The translations under genes were made by a program, and so were the position numbers. Shown here piece by piece: positions 1 through 11,838 of a stretch of DNA of 64,000 nt. Source of the stretch: Diphasiastrum complanatum (Eukaryota; Streptophyta; Lycopodiopsida; Lycopodiales; Lycopodiaceae); assembly GCA_029204225.1 (NCBI GenBank), contig CM055092.1, forward strand, positions 16,080,715 through 16,144,714. The letters run 5' to 3'. The notes under the pieces were generated by a model. The model worked only from the letters and a program-made list of their open reading frames with translations. It searched no databases and was not told where the DNA came from. The stretch's first letter is position 1. Every line of letters begins with the position of its first letter.

Positions 1-196
1 TTGTTGTCCAACAGTTCCTGCAGGCTGATTTTGAGCAACAACGGGTGGTTCTTGATGAACATTAGACTCTAAACTTGATGAGGTGTTGGGCAGTTCGAAA
101 CTGGTTGATTGTTGCCCCTTATCTCCGGAAATAGAAGATGGTACCAAATCTGGAAAAACTTCAACATTCACACATGTGGGTTGTCCCCATTCAACA
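1..196 (-). pseudogene. copia integrase-RT linker-like sequence
   Basis: The minus strand is open across the window edge and rich in Pro, Ser and Gln, with stretches such as VFPDLVPSSISGD and HQEPPVVAQNQP. That composition and wording is typical of the spacer between integrase and reverse transcriptase in copia polyproteins. It follows RNase H sequence on the same strand, which is the wrong order for one element, so a rearrangement junction is inferred near 190-196. The assignment rests on composition only. Confidence 0.3.
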
Positions 197-949
197 AGTA
201 GTCTTCTCAGCCACAAACACTCCGTTGTGGCTGAAAATATCACTCTATATTATGCCTCACTAGAAGAAGTAGCAACAGTGGGCTGCTTTTTACTTGACCA
301 AGAAATTGCAAAATTTCCATAGAAAAAGCAATGTCCACTTGTAGAGCGTCTAGTGTCTTGATCTCCACTCCAATCCGAGTCACTAAAACCAACCAAACAT
401 GCATCATCACAAGCAGGAAAATTCAGTCCATGACTTCGTGTTCCTTGAAGATATCGAAAGATCCTCTTCAACGCTTTCCAATGTGATGTCATCGGGGCAT
501 GCATGAATTGACTCATGAGTGAGATGCTATAACAAATGTCTGTTCTTGAATTACATAGGTAAATGAGACAGCCAATAGCTTGACAATATGAAGTAGTATC
601 AAATGGTTCACCATCACCTTGACTACTTAATTTCAGGCCTATCTCCATAGGTGTAGCAACCGGCTTGCAATCTTCCATCTTGAACCGCTTCAAAATCTGC
701 CCAATGTAGCGTTCTTGTGAGATAAAAATTTCAGCCCCTTCTTGTACAAATTCAAGACCAAGATAAAAGTGCAATAGGCCTAAATCTGAGGTTTCAAAAA
801 CCGTACCAAGATCAAGTATTAAGGCATCAATCTACTGCTCATTACTTCCTATAACAATAATATCATCAACATAAAACAAAATAATGATGATATAATCTGA
901 AGTATGCTTGACATAAAGAGTAGATTCGCTAGGACTATTAATAAACCCA
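197..949 (-). pseudogene. Ty1/copia reverse transcriptase C-half and RNase H, degraded
   Basis: On the minus strand the copia catalytic box reads YVDDIIVIG (about 850-876). It is followed by the conserved LGLLHFYLGLEF, TPMEIGLKLS, GCLIYLCNSRTDICYS and HWKALKRIFRYLQGT blocks, then the RNase H motif FSDSDWSGDQDTRRSTSG and SWSSKKQPTVATSSSEA. A stop directly after SSSEA interrupts RNase H, which resumes as ATTECLWLRRLLVEW. The YVDD segment and the downstream 174-residue ORF are separated by frame changes. This is the 3' continuation of the chimeric ORF at 953-1672. Confidence 0.85.
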
Positions 950-952
950 CGA

Positions 953-1672
953 TCACAAAATAGGTATTTGATACCACATCCTCGGGGATTGCTTCAGTCC
1001 ATAAAGTGCCTTCTTTAGAAGACAAACTTTATCTTCTTGGCCTTCAACCAAAAAACCAGCAGGTTGTTGAAGGTACACTTCCTCATTGAGATCACCATTG
1101 AGGAATGTTGTCTTTATGTCAAGTTGCCGCAAACGCCAACCAAAATGGGCAGCCAAAGAGGTTACTACTCTCACGGTAGTCATCCGAGCAGTAGGAGAAA
1201 AAGTCTCCTGATAATCAATCCCCTTTTGCTGAGCATAGCCTTTGGCAACAAGCCTTGCCTTGTACCTTTCAATGGCATTCGTTTTTATACGAACTTGATG
1301 ATATCCCAATCTAAGGTCAATTTTACTGAAAAACTTAGCCCCGTCGAGCTGATCAAACAACTCGTCTGTCCGAGGCATTGGGTACACCTTATTGAGGGCT
1401 CTGTAATCTATGCAAAGATGCATAGACCCCTCTTTCTTTTTCACCAAAAGGACTGGTGATGCCCACGGTGAACTACTAGTCTGAATTTGGCCTTTCCCAA
1501 GATAATCTGTTAACTGCCTAGTTATTTTTTCATCCTCTGTTCGGCTGACCCGATACGGAGGTTTAGAAATAGGTGTTGTACCTGGTACTAGGTTTATTAC
1601 ATGATCTACATCTCTGCTGGGTGGTAAACCATGCGGTAAATCTTCAGGAAAAACATCTTTAAATTTAGACAT
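953..1672 (-). pseudogene. Chimeric ORF: Ty3/gypsy RT N-half fused to Ty1/copia RT
   Basis: A 239-codon open frame on the minus strand. Residues 1-129 are gypsy-type [21 protein letters not shown], the PPYRVS block, [26 protein letters not shown], and motif A as [16 protein letters not shown]. From residue 130 the frame continues without interruption into copia-type [31 protein letters not shown], a second motif [24 protein letters not shown] and [15 protein letters not shown]. The junction is near base 1285, at an A-rich sequence common to both parents (VRIK and KTNA). The gypsy YxDD box is absent; the next catalytic YVDD is the copia one downstream. The start shown is simply the first usable codon; gypsy protease and gag lie upstream on the same strand. 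Confidence 0.88.
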
Positions 1673-1948
1673 TAAAGTTTCTAATTTATTTACTTTCTGC
1701 TATAAAAAACTAGAAATAGAAACTTCTGGAATAAACTGGAAGTCACATAAGAATACCTGATGATCGCTATCCCCGATTAACTAACAAAGCTCTGAACTGC
1801 AGACCATAGGACTGTTGGAAACATCATGCTCCCCTTGCAACTGGATCTCTCTACCATTACGCTGAAAGCTGAGGGTGTTCTCCTGATAATTTCTGTGGAG
1901 GGAAGGCCCTAAGCTGAAAAGCCAATCTCTCCTGAGAACAAGGTCTGT

Positions 1949-2314
1949 TCAATCCAGGTGCATTATCTGAAAGTTAATTTCATCTTGATACCCTTGAATG
2001 TCAAGATTTAAACTGCTTACCATAATTTTCCAAGTTTTCTTGTCTTCACCCTTGGCTAAATAAACTATGTACCTATGTTGACTAGGTACTTCTGGAAGTC
2101 TGAGTTTCTTAACTAGGGTGTAGTTGATGAAATTATGGGTTGCCCCATCATCAACCATAACTCTTACTGACAGGATGCCAATTTTACCATCCATACATAC
2201 TAGGTCATGTGGCCCAAAGCTGAAGGGTCTCGCTAGCATTGCAGAACTTAATTGGCAACAATGTTCATGATCGTCATGAAACACTTTTATCCCGGAAGCT
2301 TTCGGCTTTCTCAA
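1949..2314 (-). pseudogene. Ty3/gypsy aspartic protease
   Basis: The translated frame contains VRVMVDDGATHNFIN, the retropepsin catalytic loop with DDGAT in place of the usual DSGAT, followed by LVKKLRLPEVPS and the flap-like VYLAKGEDKKTWK. In plant gypsy elements this domain lies between gag and RT and matures the polyprotein. Here gag lies upstream and RT downstream on the same strand. The 1673-1948 interval towards RT holds stops in this frame, so the polyprotein is broken. Confidence 0.75.
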
Positions 2315-2531
2315 AATCTTCTGGTTTTAAAGGCTGTATGAGTGGTGGACGTTTCTTAGGAGCTTCATTTTTAATTTTTTCTTCTTTCTTTCTTTTTAAA
2401 AATTTCTTTTTAAATTGAAAGTCTTTCTGAGTAGGCTGCTCAGAAAAGGATTGTTGTTTCGCCTTCTTCCTACCCACTGAATCATCATAGATTTGAGCAT
2501 ATTTGAGAGCTTGCTCTAAGATAGTAGGCAA
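2274..2531 (-). pseudogene. Ty3/gypsy gag C-terminal basic region
   Basis: A lysine-rich frame beginning TILEQALKYAQIYDDSV continues the gag ORF in the same reading frame. A single TAG at 2538-2540 separates the two. The basic stretch (FKKKFLKRKKEEKIKNE) would be the nucleic-acid-binding tail. No CCHC knuckle is visible, so it has either decayed or is absent. The frame overlaps the start of the protease frame. Confidence 0.65.
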
Positions 2532-2537
2532 GTTTCT

Positions 2538-3311
2538 CTAGACCTCTACTTTGTATTCATCTCGAAGCCCACGGACAAACCCTCTGACTTTTTGATAGTC
2601 ATCCATATTTTTTATCTTTAATATGGCCTCTCGATACTGCGAGATATACTGTATTAAGGATTTGTCCATTATTGTTCTCTCCCAGGCTTCCAAGGCTCTA
2701 TCAAGTTCACTTTCAGGTAGAAACTCTCGTAGGAAGGCCTCTTCAAAAGCCTTCCATGACCGGGGGGTCTGCCAGGTCTCCTGGAGGTTTAACCACCACT
2801 TATAGGCCATGGGTCCTAAGGAAAGACTGGCCTCGATTGCTTCAAAAATCTGTTTAAGAGCATGTATGTTCTTCCATTTGCTGAGGAAGGTATGTAAAAT
2901 GTCCGCATTTCTATCCTTCTCTTTCCCAATAAAAGTAAGAGGATTTAAGTCTTTCAAGACACAGGGATGAGACCGTATAGGCTCACCCGATACTGATGGA
3001 AGTGGTGAAGGGGACGGTTGAGAAGTGGAAGGGAGACTTCCTTTTGCGGAGCTCAAGATTAAATCTTTGAGCTCGGCGAACGAGTCTTCCACACTGGATT
3101 TGAAATTGGCTAAAGCCAGTTTCAATTCATCCACCTCTGTTACCAAGCGGAGATGCTGCTCCTTGGTAACCAAATCATCTAGCTCTTCGGCGAATTGCTC
3201 TTGTTCCACTTCCATAGGTTCTTTCCCTTTACTGAAAACCAAAGCTTCTGTTTCCAATTCGTCGATGCCTCTCTCCGGGGGGTTGATCAGGTCCCTGAGG
3301 AATGGTCATTT
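2538..3311 (-). pseudogene. Ty3/gypsy gag (retrotransposon gag domain)
   Basis: The open frame starts after a TGA near 3309 and runs to the TAG at 2538. An acidic, coiled-coil-prone N-terminus (residues about 1-65, VTEVDELKLALANFKSS) leads into the capsid-like domain: IEASLSLGPMAYKWWLNL, TWQTPRSWKAFEEAFLREF, and IQYISQYREAILKIKNMDD. The W, YKWW and Y-F-Rxx spacing is the signature of the plant retrotrans_gag family. It sits upstream of the protease, the normal order. No clear LTR or primer site could be identified beyond 3311. Confidence 0.75.
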
Positions 3312-4040
3312 TCAGAACGGAAAAAGATGTACCCTAGATTCTGACTAGAACAAGAAGAAAGATTGACTAAAACTGGAAAAAACGAAAGGTAGAGTACTTA
3401 GCTCTATCTCAGATCTGTACTTCCAAAGAAAAAGCAAGAAAACTCCTCAGTCTTTCTGTGGCTGACAAAAAAAAAAAAAAACCTCGCTCCCCACACTGCA
3501 TGCAGGATCCACTGCAAGGAGGAATTGATTGAAGGTAGTCTGGAAGATTTAGCTTCAGATTGGCTAAAAAAACCTGGATATTAGGCTGTAAGCTGGTTAT
3601 TACTGAAAAAAAACTCGATTTTTCACCGAAAAAGGGTGAAAAAACAGCCTATAAACGATGATGAATAACCTGATGTCCGATTTTGAAGCGAGCGTGAGCT
3701 ATAGCTAAAGTAGGTCGCCCTAATCTAAGGATTCTTCATTCTAAATTTCAGGTCAAACGGACAAAAACCCAAAAATATAAGTGCCTTCGACTGCAACAGC
3801 CCTGAAAAACGTCCAAAAACTGACTTTTTGCGATATCTCTGCAACCACAGGTCCAAATCAGGTGAAATCAAGCTGGCTAAGGGCGCCCTAATGTTGTCCA
3901 CCTACTGCCAAAATCTCAGAATGATCTGACACCTATAGGAGAAGTTATGATCAACTGAACTGCTGATTTTTCCCCTTTTCTAGGCAACGATGGACCTATA
4001 GAACGTTTTCGAGAAGTGTGAGGCTGGAACAGCAACACTA
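3312..4040. other. Non-coding stretch between gypsy gag and LINE
   Basis: No coding frame is convincing. There are A-runs (about 3467-3482) and text resembling an element leader or LTR, including a CTATAG motif, but no paired LTR exists in the window. It may contain the decayed 5' leader or LTR of the minus-strand gypsy element. The boundary to the LINE is not defined by a target-site duplication that can be seen. Confidence 0.35.
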
Positions 4041-6190
4041 GAGGTTCTATAACACCTTAAGATCATGTACCTACGATCACTTTGCCAAAGGTTGATCGAC
4101 TCTTTAGATTCCCCTTCCTCCTTTTTCTGGAAGCACTTCACCAGACACTCTTCGACATTAGCCCCCATAGCCACTGAATCCTGGATCGAATATGCAACGA
4201 AACTATATACCACATGGACTCTCCTCCTACCTTACTCTCACCACAACCTACCCACCTCGCTTTTTACTCCACACATGGTTGAAAACGCCATTAAACATGC
4301 CAAACTTCATAAAGCCACTGATATGACTCTTTAAGCGTAGACTTCCTAAAACCTGTAGCACACTTTATCTCTCCCTACATTGCTCGCACCTTTAACACCG
4401 CTGTGACTTCTGGTTTTCCCACGGCATGGTGTACTAATATGCTTCATCCCATCCTCAAGGCAGGTGATCCCATGAATGTAGAAAACTACCGCACCATCAT
4501 GATTGGTCACACTCTGGCTAAGATTTATGGTTCTATATTACAGACGGTTACTGGATCTTTTGCTTAGACTGAGGATTTACACGCTATGGATCAAAATGGG
4601 TTCAGACCAGAATACTCTACCTCAGATCAGATCTTCATTTTGAAATGCCTTATTGAGGAGGCATGACATCATAGACAGAAAGTTTACTGCTGCTTTGTGG
4701 ATTTTCGCAAAGCATTCGACTCTGTTCTGAGACATCTTCTTTTCTAGAGGTTATCTTCGCTTGGCTTTGCAGAGGAGACTATTGCTGCGATCATTACTTT
4801 ATATGAGCGAGTTTTGGGGCGTTCCAAAGATGGTAGTGGCTGGTCCCCGCCGATATATTCTACCATTGGAGTGAAGCAGGGCTATCCCTTATTGCCCACT
4901 CTCTTTGCACTATATATTGATGATCTCGAGTAGATTATTCGCGAGGAAGGTGGAGAGGACTGTCCCTTAGCGGACATTATTATCCCCATTCTCTTATACG
5001 CTGATGATGTGGTTCTTCTCTCATCTTCTACAGCTGGTTTACAAAGACACCTTTTTGCTTTACATCGCTTTTGTCAGCTTTGGGGATTGATGATTAACAC
5101 TAAGAAGACCAAGATTATGGTGTTCAACACCAATAGAGAGGATATGAGAGATGTGGTAGCCGATTGAGATCGTAACCTCTTACACCTATTTGGGAGTACT
5201 TTTCTCTGGTCCACTACTCACATTTCGACTAGCAGCCCTCACCAGGCTCTGTAAGGGGCGTATTGCTCTTGTTTATATGGAGAGATTCTGTTCCACATAT
5301 TATGTGTAGGACCCTGCTCCCAGATGCTTACTATTTTCTGCTACTGTCTCCCCAGTTGTTTTATACTCTGCTGAGACTTGGTGCCCTGATTTATCACACG
5401 ATACATGGAGGGATCTTACTCGTATCCAGATTCTCATGCTCAACAAGATGATTTGGGCTAAGCCCTCTGTGCCACATGATATCATACTAGCGGGGTTTTC
5501 TTCCCCTCCCTTGGTTATCGGTGCTCTGTTCCAGATCATTACCTTTCTTCACTAGATATCAGCTTTAGATACTTCCAAATTCGTTGTTGCTGCTCTCACT
5601 TCATCCCGTACCATTGCTGGACAGGGAGCCAAGCATTCTTGGTATGGCCGTGTCTCAGCCCTTCTTTAGACTTGGGGGTTCTCTGCACTTGATCTTCCGA
5701 GCGGGACCCATGCTTATATCAGACAGCAGATTTATCGGAGCTAAATACGCTCTATATGGTCACAGCTTGATCTTGATAGGGTCAAGCTACATTTCTACGG
5801 CACACATCTATTACGACTGGATGCTACGGGCATTCCCATCCTTCCAGCATATCTTCCACAGCCACTATCTTTTGGTCTGAGATACCGTATGGGACAACTT
5901 TGAGTCTCTCTCACCAACTTGCTATCGAGATGGATAGATACACGGACACTGCCAAATTGTAGAGGATATGTCAGCTTTGCTCTCTTCAGGAGGTGGAGGA
6001 TGAGTTTCATTTCATCTTTCGTTGTCCAGTATATAATGGGATCAGAGGGCGATGCCATTGTCTATATAGAGATACTCCTTTGATCCTTCCTCGAGTATCC
6101 ATATCCCATATGTGGAGGCCTTCTATTGAGAGAGATGTATACTCTACGAGCTTCACTTCTGCCTACGCTCCCAGATATGGATCATAGTTA
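4041..6190 (+). pseudogene. LINE (non-LTR) reverse transcriptase remnant
   Basis: Across several plus-strand frames the non-LTR RT motifs appear in order. They are TPHMVENAIKHAKLHKATD (4270-4330), the region around LHPILKAGDPMNVENYRTI (4440-4500), the palm motif CCFVDFRKAFDSV (about 4690-4725), a GVKQGYPLLPTLFALYIDDL block (4870-4930), and the catalytic LYADDVVLLSS (about 4993-5025). A C-terminal zinc-binding RT-associated motif (EDEFHFIFRCPVYNG, 5996-6040) closes the ORF. Several in-frame TAG/TGA codons and frame changes are present and there is no endonuclease domain, so this is a 5'-truncated, dead copy. The 3' end and any poly(A) tail are not clear. Confidence 0.8.
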
Positions 6191-6217
6191 GGCTCATATG
6201 TATCAATGTAGCCGACA

Positions 6218-6580
6218 AGCATAATCTCAATTGTCTGGGTCCTCGAATCCTTCAGGCTACTTCATGAAGATTTCTTCCTCTAGATCTCCATGGAGAAAGG
6301 CTTTTTTTACATCAATCTGGTGTATTTCCATATTGTGTTGTGTTGCATATGCAAGGAGTAGTCAAATACTTGCCATCTTGACCATTGGTGAGTATGTATC
6401 GAAGTAGTCGATGCCATACCTCTACGTATGGCCTTTGGCAACAAGTCTAGCCTTGTAGCGTCCGATAGTGCCATATGATTTCAGCTTCCTTTTGTGTACC
6501 CATGTGCAGTTGACAGTCTTCTTTCCTTCGGGCAGTGGCTCTAATGTCTATGCCTCACTGTTTTTTGGCTGCGTTAATAT
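6218..6580 (-). pseudogene. Ty1/copia RT fragment
   Basis: The minus strand reads [13 protein letters not shown], a TAG, RYGIDYFDTYSPMVKMASI, another TAG, and HQIDVKKAFLHGDLEEEIFMK followed by a stop in place of Q and PEGFEDPDN. These are consecutive conserved blocks of copia RT. Three nonsense codons in about 120 residues show long decay. It is an isolated scrap, with neither LTR nor neighbouring pol domains next to it. Confidence 0.8.
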
Positions 6581-6589
6581 GTCAGATGT

Positions 6590-8226
<1,637 letters not shown>

Positions 8227-8254
8227 TGTTATGTATCAGTCTAAATACATAACA
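8227..8254. repeat. Perfect inverted repeat at candidate LTR start
   Basis: Arms TGTTATGTAT and ATACATAACA (10 bp, perfect) flank an 8-nt spacer. On the minus strand the outer arm immediately follows a purine-rich run, so it may be the 5' terminus of an LTR (TG start). No matching LTR end was located. Confidence 0.55.
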
Positions 8255-8271
8255 CTCTTTCGCCCTTAAGA
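8255..8271 (-). promoter_or_regulatory. Candidate polypurine tract
   Basis: The minus strand reads AAGGGCGAAAGAG directly before TGTTATGTAT. In LTR retrotransposons such a tract primes plus-strand DNA synthesis at the 3' LTR border. The chromodomain fragment upstream on the same strand supports the reading. Confidence 0.45.
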
Positions 8272-8300
8272 TTTTCTTCACTTGATTAAAGAAGAGAATT

Positions 8301-8450
8301 TTATCCTAGGTTCATTTTCTCTTTCCCAAAGTCCTCAACCTTTGACTTTCCTTTGTACCAAACCAAATACTCAAAAACCATCATATTTATGAGTTCATGT
8401 TGTTGTGCATCCATGACTTTCTCTAGTTCTGCGAATTGATTTGGAAAAAA
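8301..8450 (-). pseudogene. Chromodomain-like remnant of a chromovirus (gypsy) integrase
   Basis: The minus frame reads AELEKVMDAQQHEL, then VFEYLVWYKGKSKVEDFGKE. This follows the plant chromovirus chromodomain pattern, in which an E-x-VLD-R segment is followed by EYLVKWKG and E-D-A-TW; the last Trp is replaced here. In chromoviruses this domain ends integrase and steers insertion to heterochromatin. A purine tract and LTR-like start follow at the expected spacing. The match is short and was made by eye. Confidence 0.45.
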
Positions 8451-9353
8451 ACTTAATTTTTTTTTGGAAATTTGGGGGAAAAAATGGGAGAACAAATCAA
8501 ATTTCTGGAAGAAAAATATTTGAAAAATCTAGTTTTAAAAAAGCTCGAAACTATTCGAAACGATGTGAAACTCTTCAAATCGAGATTCTTCAGAATAATG
8601 GCATTGAACGTAAAACAAACATTGTTTCTTTGCGACTTCAAAAACTAGGTAAGGACAAAAACAAAGGGAAAACATAACTTCCAAAAGAATAGCTACCTTC
8701 TTCAAGAATGTAGAACAAGGTACTCCGATTGCTCACATCAACAGCTTAAAACATCTCATAGAGCTGAGATAATATTGAGAAAAAGATTGTGCATCGTCTG
8801 CAAAACTAAGAACAATGAAAGTTAAGGGAGAAAAAGTCAATCACTATTAAAGCATAGAAACAAAGCCTAAATGAAGGAAGTGCTGAAACCCTTACCAATT
8901 TGTGCCTTGCTGGTGTGTGTAGATTGACGCTATAATCCAAGCGCCCAATTCAAATGAACCTACGTGAGCTATATGAGCTGAGAAAGCAAACCGATAGCAG
9001 GAGATCGCTCGCTCTAATTAGGGAAATGCGCATCCCGATCCAGATGCAGCTTTATGAATATGAAGGAACGGGGGATTGAACACGCGGTAGATTGATGAAC
9101 CAGGAAATAGTGACAGGGAGTGTAGAGGAAATGGGGCTGGGATGCGAGCTGGAGGTAGGAGGCACACGGTAGGGCCACATGATGGACGTAGGATTTGGCC
9201 CTAGAGGTAGGAGGAGATTGAAAAAGTCAATCTCTTTAACTTCTCTCGCATTTTTTGCCTTCTACCACTCCAATTTGCTCCCTTCACAACATGTCGGAGG
9301 TAGGTACTATGTACTCCCAATAACACGTGGCGGACCCCCTCATTTAAAGAGGT
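8451..9353. other. Spacer without recognised gene
   Basis: A+T-rich to about 8900, then more G+C-rich. Two small frames here lack recognisable domains, signal peptides or homology that could be supported. Confidence 0.4.
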
Positions 9354-9380
9354 TGCCACCAGAGGCCGCCTCTGGTGGCA
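9354..9380. repeat. 13-bp perfect hairpin
   Basis: Arms TGCCACCAGAGGC and GCCTCTGGTGGCA separated by a single C. G+C-rich in an A+T-rich surround. It could be a transposon-terminus relic or a simple cruciform; no paired copy is seen. Confidence 0.85.
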
Positions 9381-9798
9381 TCCTCGAACATGTGGCCTGG
9401 CAAAGAGGTGATGAGTCACAGGCCACTAGGTTAGCTGTAGACGAAGGTTGTCACCAAAAGGGGCAGCGCCATCAAACCAACAAGGATGTGACAGTAAAAC
9501 ACAAGCATGTGACCGAAAAAAATGAGATCAATAAGGAGTACCTGGGCACATATAAAGATTCCTAGGCCTCCTTGTGTATACGTCATGCGGTCGAAAAATC
9601 TCAGCTAATAGTCAATAGTCATCTTTGTTTTTTCACACTTTCAAGTTTTGAGCTTAGTGTTTAAAACTTTCACAACTAATGATTATGTATCCAAAGCCCT
9701 CTCTTTGTCAAGGACAACAGAAGAGCAAGAACTTTGCTCACCTTCGTTGGTGGCATGCTCACCTTAGCTAGCATATAACATCAAGGCTCCAAAGCCTA
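9381..9798. other. Spacer without recognised gene
   Basis: No domain, RNA gene or terminal-repeat structure is seen. Confidence 0.35.
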
Positions 9799-9912
9799 TG
9801 AAAAGACTATTTCACGAAGGGGCCAAAGAATCTTTCTCCTTACATTTATACAAAGTCTAGCGAAAGATTATTATACGAAGGGACCAAAGAATCTTTCTCC
9901 TTACATTTATCT
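9799..9912. repeat. Tandem duplication, period 61 bp
   Basis: Two near-identical copies of about 50 bp containing GGACCAAAGAATCTTTCTCC (second copy; the first has GGGGCC) are spaced 61 bp apart. Copies differ at a few positions, so the duplication is not brand new. Confidence 0.85.
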
Positions 9913-10151
9913 TATCGAGTTAAAAGTTGATAGCATATTGAGTTGTTAAGTCGGTTAAAATAGATAATTTATAATTGTATGCATAGATAGCTATAGACCA
10001 TACAAAATGAGACAGAACATTGATATTTTAATCTAACATATTAAAAGGTTATATGTCGAAAATTTTACTCATCTATTCTAAAAAGAATCTTATCGATCAA
10101 CAATTTTTGAAGGGCAGTTGAAATGCAATTGAAGTGAGAGAACACGTGATC

Positions 10152-10154
<3 letters not shown>
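9913..10154. other. A+T-rich spacer
   Basis: Nothing recognisable; it ends in an ACACGTGATCGG sequence before the microsatellite. Confidence 0.3.

Positions 10155-10216
<62 letters not shown>
10155..10216. repeat. (AG)31 microsatellite with GC/G-run border
   Basis: 62 bp of pure AG followed by GCGCGCGGGGGGGGCGC, an alternating GC stretch and an eight-base G run. No gene crosses it. Confidence 0.97.
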
Positions 10217-10219
<3 letters not shown>

Positions 10220-10230
10220 CGCGGGGGGGG

Positions 10231-11570
10231 CGCACAAGCAGATGTTAACAACGTAATATGATTCCTTCTCTCCAACGTAATATGAGCTTCAACTTATATA
10301 AAGGCTCAGTAGGCCACAAATGAAAGCTTCTAAGAGTAGGTTTACTCTAGATCTCTACCATTCATGAAATCAATGGTCTAAACAAATTATCTCAACAATC
10401 ACCACATAATCTTGTGAAATATATACATCAAACAATATACCAATGTCATTTGAATGAAATTGGCCCCTTCCACGTAATTTCTAAACATGTGGTCTCACAC
10501 TTGGACTCCTAGTCAAACTATTTGAATATTCTCCAATTTGTCCTCAAGCTGATATTTGACAATTCTCCACATTCCCCTTCATAAACTCAGCGAATTCATC
10601 ATCAGCCATGTTTACAATAACCATGATAAAACTTCCTTGAAAAAGATCCATTTTCAATACATTAATGTAAACATCCCAAAGCTGTCATGTCTTTTTATAG
10701 CATCCAAAATTATCCATGCAAAAATAACTAATCCACCACATACTGATATTATGCATTACATCTTTAAGCATCCAAACAACATGGCAATGAGACTAAGTAC
10801 TTTTCTATGGAAATAAGTATTCTTAGATGATGGTATACTTAATCTACTATAAAGTTTACAAGATGTCTGAAATAAAGTTGTAAATGGCATACAACTATTC
10901 ATGTTGAATTTCTTTTAAGGACAGGCTAGCAAAACTTTTTTTCATACAAAAGAGTTGTATCCAATATTCATAGACTTCTATCGCTAACACATGATGCATC
11001 AAATGACCATCAATCACTTAAAAAAGTCCATACTTGGCTTTGCCCCTTTGTACACAATCCATTATCATAGAACATGTGCATCATAGCAAATGAAATAGCA
11101 GCAGCGAATGGTTTTACTCAACACAAACCCAAGAGTAAAAGTAGGTCATAAATCCATCCTTTTAACGCTTTCCTCTATTGGGAATTTGAATGGATGGATG
11201 ATGAAGTCCTCGGAGCATGAACTACATCTATCGGATTCGAGTTATCTTCGATAATTCAATGATAGCTCTACTTGATCCATGCTTCGAAGTTCCAAGGATC
11301 AAATTAATTGATTTCGTAGACATACACAAATTTATTCAGTAGTGAAAAAATGTAAAACATATCAGATAAAGAGCACTAGCACAACTATATACGTAGGCGT
11401 TTTGCCACGCGATGCTGCCATGCAAACTCAGGACTTAGCCAAAATGTTGCCTTTTTTGTGTGGCCATTCACACACACATAACACATCCACAATAAAAAAT
11501 TTCAGGCACCCCCGCTAGTCAAGAATGTGTTGACTGCGAGTCCGGGGGGAGGGAAAACAATATTAAATTT
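10231..11570. other. A+T-rich spacer without recognised gene
   Basis: Short frames occur (for example 10556-10816) but show no known motif, and their composition matches the surrounding non-coding DNA. A weak inverted repeat TAGTCAA/TTGACT lies near 11516-11536. No RNA gene was recognised. Confidence 0.35.
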
Positions 11571-11574
11571 CTCG

Positions 11575-11838
11575 CATGGCTACATGGCAGAGCCACGCCA
11601 AAAATATAATATCCAATTTTTTTTTAATATGGCGCCTTATACATTGGCATGGCACAACCACGCATGGCAAAGCCACGAAAAGTCATTAAATAACCACTTT
11701 CTCATGTATTTTTGGCATGGCTACATCACCAAAAATATGAAATCCAACTTTTTTAAATATGGCGCCTTACACATTGGCGTGGCACAACCACGCATGGTAG
11801 AGCCACAAAAAGTCATTAAATAACCACTTTCTCATGTA
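11575..11838. repeat. 130-bp tandem repeat rich in CATGG/CCATG palindromes
   Basis: Two head-to-tail copies with period 130 bp (for example GGCGCCTTA at 11631 and 11761; TTAAATAACCACTTTCTCAT in both). Each copy holds short self-complementary pieces around GGCATGGC, CCACGCATGG and AGCCAC. The repeat ends abruptly at 11838, where coding sequence of copia element A begins. Confidence 0.85.

Noticed and set aside
9179-9565. 128-codon frame starting MMDVGFGPRGRR
   Set aside because: No homology or motif; it spans the 13-bp hairpin and looks like chance openness.
11527-11823. 98-codon frame with internal repetition
   Set aside because: It is created by the 130-bp tandem repeat.
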